64,000 bases of DNA from Phaseolus vulgaris (taxonomy: Eukaryota > Streptophyta > Magnoliopsida > Fabales > Fabaceae). The stretch covers positions 47,083,429-47,147,428 of the forward strand of contig NC_023756.2 in NCBI RefSeq assembly GCF_000499845.2, in the 5' to 3' direction. The notes under the pieces were generated by a model, which saw only the letters and a list, made by a program, of their open reading frames with translations, was not told the DNA's origin and did no database searches. Both the position numbers and the translations under genes were made by a program. Shown piece by piece: positions 63,829-64,000 of this stretch. Position 1 is the stretch's first letter. The number at the start of each line of letters is the position of its first letter.

Positions 63829-64000
63829 CAATACTGTTTCCCATCTAAAGGCAACAAATTAAGAACCCAAGAGAATATCTGTGTCCTGTGTTTCTATCGC
63901 ACTACGATGTGCAACTTCTACATTCATTATGTTGCTCTTTTTTAATTTCTTCCATTCTTTAACTTCATCTTTTCTTTTTCTCTATTTCATATGCTTGTTT
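63829..64000 (-). pseudogene. Family member K, start codon region and promoter remnant
   Basis: CAATACTGTTTCCCATCTAA encodes MGNSIA in reverse and then breaks off; the coding part is lost. Outward the sequence resembles the E promoter (CAACAAATTAAGAACCCAAG) but jumps from AATATCTGTG to TCCTGTGTTTCTATCGCAC, so about 190 bp including the TATA region are gone. It runs off the right edge. Confidence 0.7.

Overview
The window is plant nuclear DNA. It is AT-rich, its genes lack visible introns, it carries plant-type L1 LINEs and a Ty3/gypsy chromovirus, and tRNA-iMet and tRNA-Asp type primer sites mark old LTR elements. The repeat style suggests a papilionoid legume, perhaps Phaseolus/Vigna/Glycine; this is inference from general resemblance, not from any search.

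The only likely host genes belong to one multicopy family that I cannot name. Typical members are single-exon, about 300 codons, begin MGNSIR, carry a central HAVTLAHYF block, an EGPEQHP block and an IWKPTLCPHC block, and end in an acidic/Ser stretch followed by an Asn/Gly-rich tail. Copies, left to right: A (1-822, minus, cut by the window edge), B (3' fragment, about 2.6-3.0 kb), C (4943-5857, minus, open), D (10304-11187, minus, broken), E (15486-16376, minus, open), F (21362-22281, minus, broken), an orphan promoter-like copy near 23.4 kb, G (33541-34449, plus, open), H (36477-37409, plus, one nonsense codon), a short 3' fragment at 38.03 kb, I (53301-54062, minus, lost its tail), J (split by a retrotransposon, 56886-57498 and 62891-63182, minus) and K (five-codon remnant near 63.84 kb). 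The copies share upstream and 3' flanks, so whole gene units were duplicated. Only C, E and G are complete and open, with A open as far as it is visible.

Most of the rest is mobile DNA. A near-complete L1 LINE (25084-31489) with an 18-bp target duplication sits inside the 3' region of an older LINE (23.6-32.06 kb); its ORF2 has a single in-frame TGA. A chromovirus (57499-62885) with LTRs that differ only by two indels and a 5-bp target duplication interrupts gene J; its gag-pol frame has one in-frame TAG. Many shorter pieces are 5'-truncated LINE tails, several with recognisable target duplications, two of them inside promoters of the gene family. A decayed tRNA-Asp-primed LTR element lies at about 18.7-20.5 kb and a copia-like remnant at about 35.1-35.8 kb.

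From about 38.69 to 51.80 kb lies a satellite array of 24 countable units of about 540 bp. It is divided into sequence blocks, and one short 451-bp unit marks the border between two of them. The array sits between genes H and I, inside the gene cluster.

The family appears to be amplifying and decaying under retroelement and satellite pressure. Nearly every broken member has a different, precisely identifiable lesion. The undescribed item most worth pursuing is the MGNS/CPHC family together with its duplicated promoter and 3' modules.
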